Shown here: piece by piece, positions 5,771 to 6,557 of the stretch | How positions within the stretch are numbered: position 1 is the stretch's first letter | How the letters are laid out: each line of letters opens with the position of its first letter | Source of the DNA: Clostridia bacterium | GTDB taxonomy: Bacteria; Bacillota; Clostridia; Lutisporales; Lutisporaceae | Length of the DNA: 6,557 nucleotides | Assembly (NCBI GenBank): GCA_029256365.1 | Contig: JAQSYB010000114.1 | Span: 1-6,557, forward strand | Direction: 5' to 3' | The notes under the pieces: generated by a model | The model's input: only the letters and a program-made list of their open reading frames with translations | What the model was told of the DNA's origin: nothing | The model's database searches: none | Program-made: the position numbers and the translations under genes

Positions 5771-5799
5771 AGTATATATAATCTGACTGCTGTTATCAA
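5771..5799 (-). promoter_or_regulatory. Sigma-A-type promoter of the DUF402-rubrerythrin operon
   Basis: Read leftward, TTGATA (complement of 5794-5799) and TATACT (complement of 5771-5776) are separated by exactly 17 bases, each matching five of six consensus bases. Transcription would start near 5764, giving a leader of about 40 bases. An imperfect dyad (5763-5782, 8-base arms with one mismatch around AGTA) covers the -10 and could hold an operator, perhaps for a Fur/PerR-type regulator. That regulator is inference, and the match to the PerR consensus is poor. Confidence 0.7.
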
Positions 5800-5956
5800 C
5801 CAGATATTTCATAATTTATCCTTCCTTATTCGGTATAAAAGCTTTCAATAAATCACTGAATTCTCAAATAAATTGTGAATTTGAAGATATCAAATTATAT
5901 GAAAGAATAATTAAGGTAAATTGTTCACAGAAGCCAAAATAGTAATATAAATACTC
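5800..5956. other. Divergent intergenic region between the operon promoter and the RNA promoter
   Basis: No gene is seen. The stretch contains a 7-bp inverted repeat with a 5-base spacer (AATTTGA at 5878-5884, TCAAATT at 5890-5896), a copy of TTTCATAA at 5807-5814 (another is at 5759-5766), and a copy of AGGTAAATT at 5914-5922. Any of these could be regulator sites for the flanking divergent promoters; none matches an operator I can name. Confidence 0.4.
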
Positions 5957-5985
5957 TAGACTGTAAAAAAAAATTATGTTAATAT
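5957..5985 (+). promoter_or_regulatory. Candidate promoter of the structured RNA
   Basis: TAGACT (5957-5962) and TAATAT (5980-5985) are separated by 17 bases, each matching four of six sigma-A consensus bases, with an A-rich spacer. The predicted transcription start is near 5992, just ahead of the first stable helix. The match is modest, but the position relative to the RNA and its terminator is right. Confidence 0.5.
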
Positions 5986-5991
5986 ATAAAT

Positions 5992-6280
5992 AACGGAAGA
6001 CACTTTGGGAAATGATATAAATAGCAAGCAAGAAATTGCTGCTAATAGCAACCTGGAATGTTAGTTGATTCTATCATTTTGAACCTACAGGACTGAATCG
6101 GGAATCTGCGTACATGTTATAGGGTCATGCCTCACAAAGTTTTGCTTTGTTAGAGGAAGACGTGAAACCATGTCAGGATACCCACCTAGCTGAGGCTAGG
6201 TGTCAAAAGATAGATTTACGGCATTTTGGGGCAACTATTAAGAGAATTCAAGCGTTAAGCTTGGATTCTCTATCTTTTTA
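5992..6280 (+). ncRNA. Predicted structured non-coding RNA, family not identified
   Basis: About 290 bases between a candidate promoter and a strong terminator, with dense nested complementarity and no supported reading frame. Domain 1 is closed by AAATGATA (6010-6017) with TATCATTT (6072-6079). It holds a 9-bp hairpin with one bulge and a GAAA tetraloop (6022-6044) and a CAAC/GTTG hairpin (6049-6067). Domain 2 can be closed by GAATCT (6102-6107) with AGATTT (6212-6217). It holds a long hairpin built from GGTCATG/CGTGAaACC (6123-6129, 6161-6169), CCTC/GAGG (6130-6133, 6153-6156) and ACAAAG/CTTTGT (6134-6139, 6145-6150), then a perfect 8-bp stem CACCTAGC/GCTAGGTG (6183-6190, 6195-6202). I could not match it to tmRNA, RNase P, SRP RNA or a T-box by eye. 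A clostridial 6S or raiA-motif RNA remains possible. Start and end are approximate. Confidence 0.7.
6241..6280 (+). terminator. Rho-independent terminator of the structured RNA
   Basis: AGAGAATTCAAGC (6241-6253) pairs with GCTTGGATTCTCT (6259-6271) over 13 bp with a single T-G wobble and a 5-base loop, followed by ATCTTTTTA. The T run is on the plus strand, so it ends rightward transcription. The hairpin also lies 35 bases after the stop of the converging LacI-type gene but lacks a good T run in that direction. Confidence 0.88.
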
Positions 6281-6305
6281 TATAGGTTTACATAATTTCG
6301 CACTT

Positions 6306-6557
6306 CTATCTTTTGAATATGGAAGATTTTCTAACCTTAAGCTCTGTTTTTATGACTATATTCTTTTTCTGCACATCTGGATTCTCAAATTGGTTGATCA
6401 ATATCTCACTGGCATTGTAGCCTAATTCGTATACAAAAATCTCTACAGATGACATGGGTGGATCCATATAGGTTGTCAATGGAGTGTCGTTAAAGCCCAC
6501 TATTGCAATGTCCTCTGGTATACGCAGACCTCTTTCCTTTATCCCACGTATGGCACC
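6306..6557 (-). CDS. LacI/GalR-family transcriptional regulator, partial (C-terminal 83 residues)
   Basis: Only the end of the gene is in the window; the DNA-binding helix-turn-helix and most of the sugar-binding core lie beyond the right edge. The visible part reads G-A-I-R-G-I-K-E-R-G-L-R-I-P-E-D-I-A-I-V, then GFNDTPLTTYMDPPMSSVEI. This is the hallmark C-terminal subdomain of the periplasmic-binding-protein-like fold in LacI-type regulators. The family binds an operator as a dimer and responds to a small ligand, usually a sugar. The last residues (KTELKVRKSS) match the usual family ending. The stop is TAG at 6306-6308. Ligand and target genes cannot be judged from this fragment. It converges on the structured RNA. 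Confidence 0.9.
   Translation of the reverse strand, partial: GAIRGIKERGLRIPEDIAIVGFNDTPLTTYMDPPMSSVEIFVYELGYNASEILINQFENPDVQKKNIVIKTELKVRKSSIFKR

Noticed and set aside
6090..6204. Cobalamin riboswitch or T-box leader
   Set aside because: Only a short CAGGATACC resembles the cobalamin fold; the B12 box and the T-box GGTGG motif are missing, and no rightward gene lies downstream to be controlled.
6147..6425. Plus-strand reading frame of 92 codons starting with TTG
   Set aside because: It starts inside an RNA hairpin without a ribosome binding site, runs through the 13-bp terminator and overlaps the LacI-type gene on the other strand.

Overview
The window is AT-rich DNA with strong AGGAGG-type ribosome binding sites, TTG as well as ATG starts, compact genes and U-tailed hairpin terminators. 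Together with a rubrerythrin, a LacI-type regulator and several clostridial-style hypothetical proteins, this points to an anaerobic low-GC Firmicute of the class Clostridia. I cannot name a genus. I see no tRNA, rRNA, CRISPR array, insertion sequence, phage gene or other clear mobile element, so this looks like ordinary chromosomal sequence.

Layout from left to right. A partial P-loop ATPase gene runs off the left edge on the minus strand (1-350). A gene-free AT-rich gap of about 400 bases follows. An M24-family Xaa-Pro aminopeptidase gene (749-1852, minus) is transcribed divergently from a GT4 glycosyltransferase gene (2146-3267, plus), which ends at a strong terminator. Next come an RMD1/DUF155 membrane-anchored protein (3389-4201, plus) and a convergent, easily missed 59-residue hydrophobic protein (4298-4477, minus); these two share a bidirectional terminator. 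A leftward two-gene operon then encodes a DUF402 protein and rubrerythrin (5723 to 4646). Its genes overlap by 11 bases, it has a good sigma-A-type promoter, and it ends in a strong hairpin terminator.

To the right of the operon promoter, about 290 bases of non-coding DNA carry the signature of an independently transcribed structured RNA on the plus strand (about 5992-6280). It has a 17-bp-spaced promoter, two multi-stem domains each closed by a long-range helix, and a 13-bp terminator with a U-run, with no open reading frame for it to control. It is the most interesting element here, and I cannot assign it securely to a known family. The window ends with the C-terminal part of a LacI/GalR-family regulator converging on this RNA (6306-6557, minus).

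The genes do not form one pathway: most are single-gene transcription units with their own terminators. The only clear operon is DUF402-rubrerythrin, where rubrerythrin suggests a role in oxidative-stress defence. The glycosyltransferase suggests surface polysaccharide synthesis, but no other polysaccharide gene is visible.
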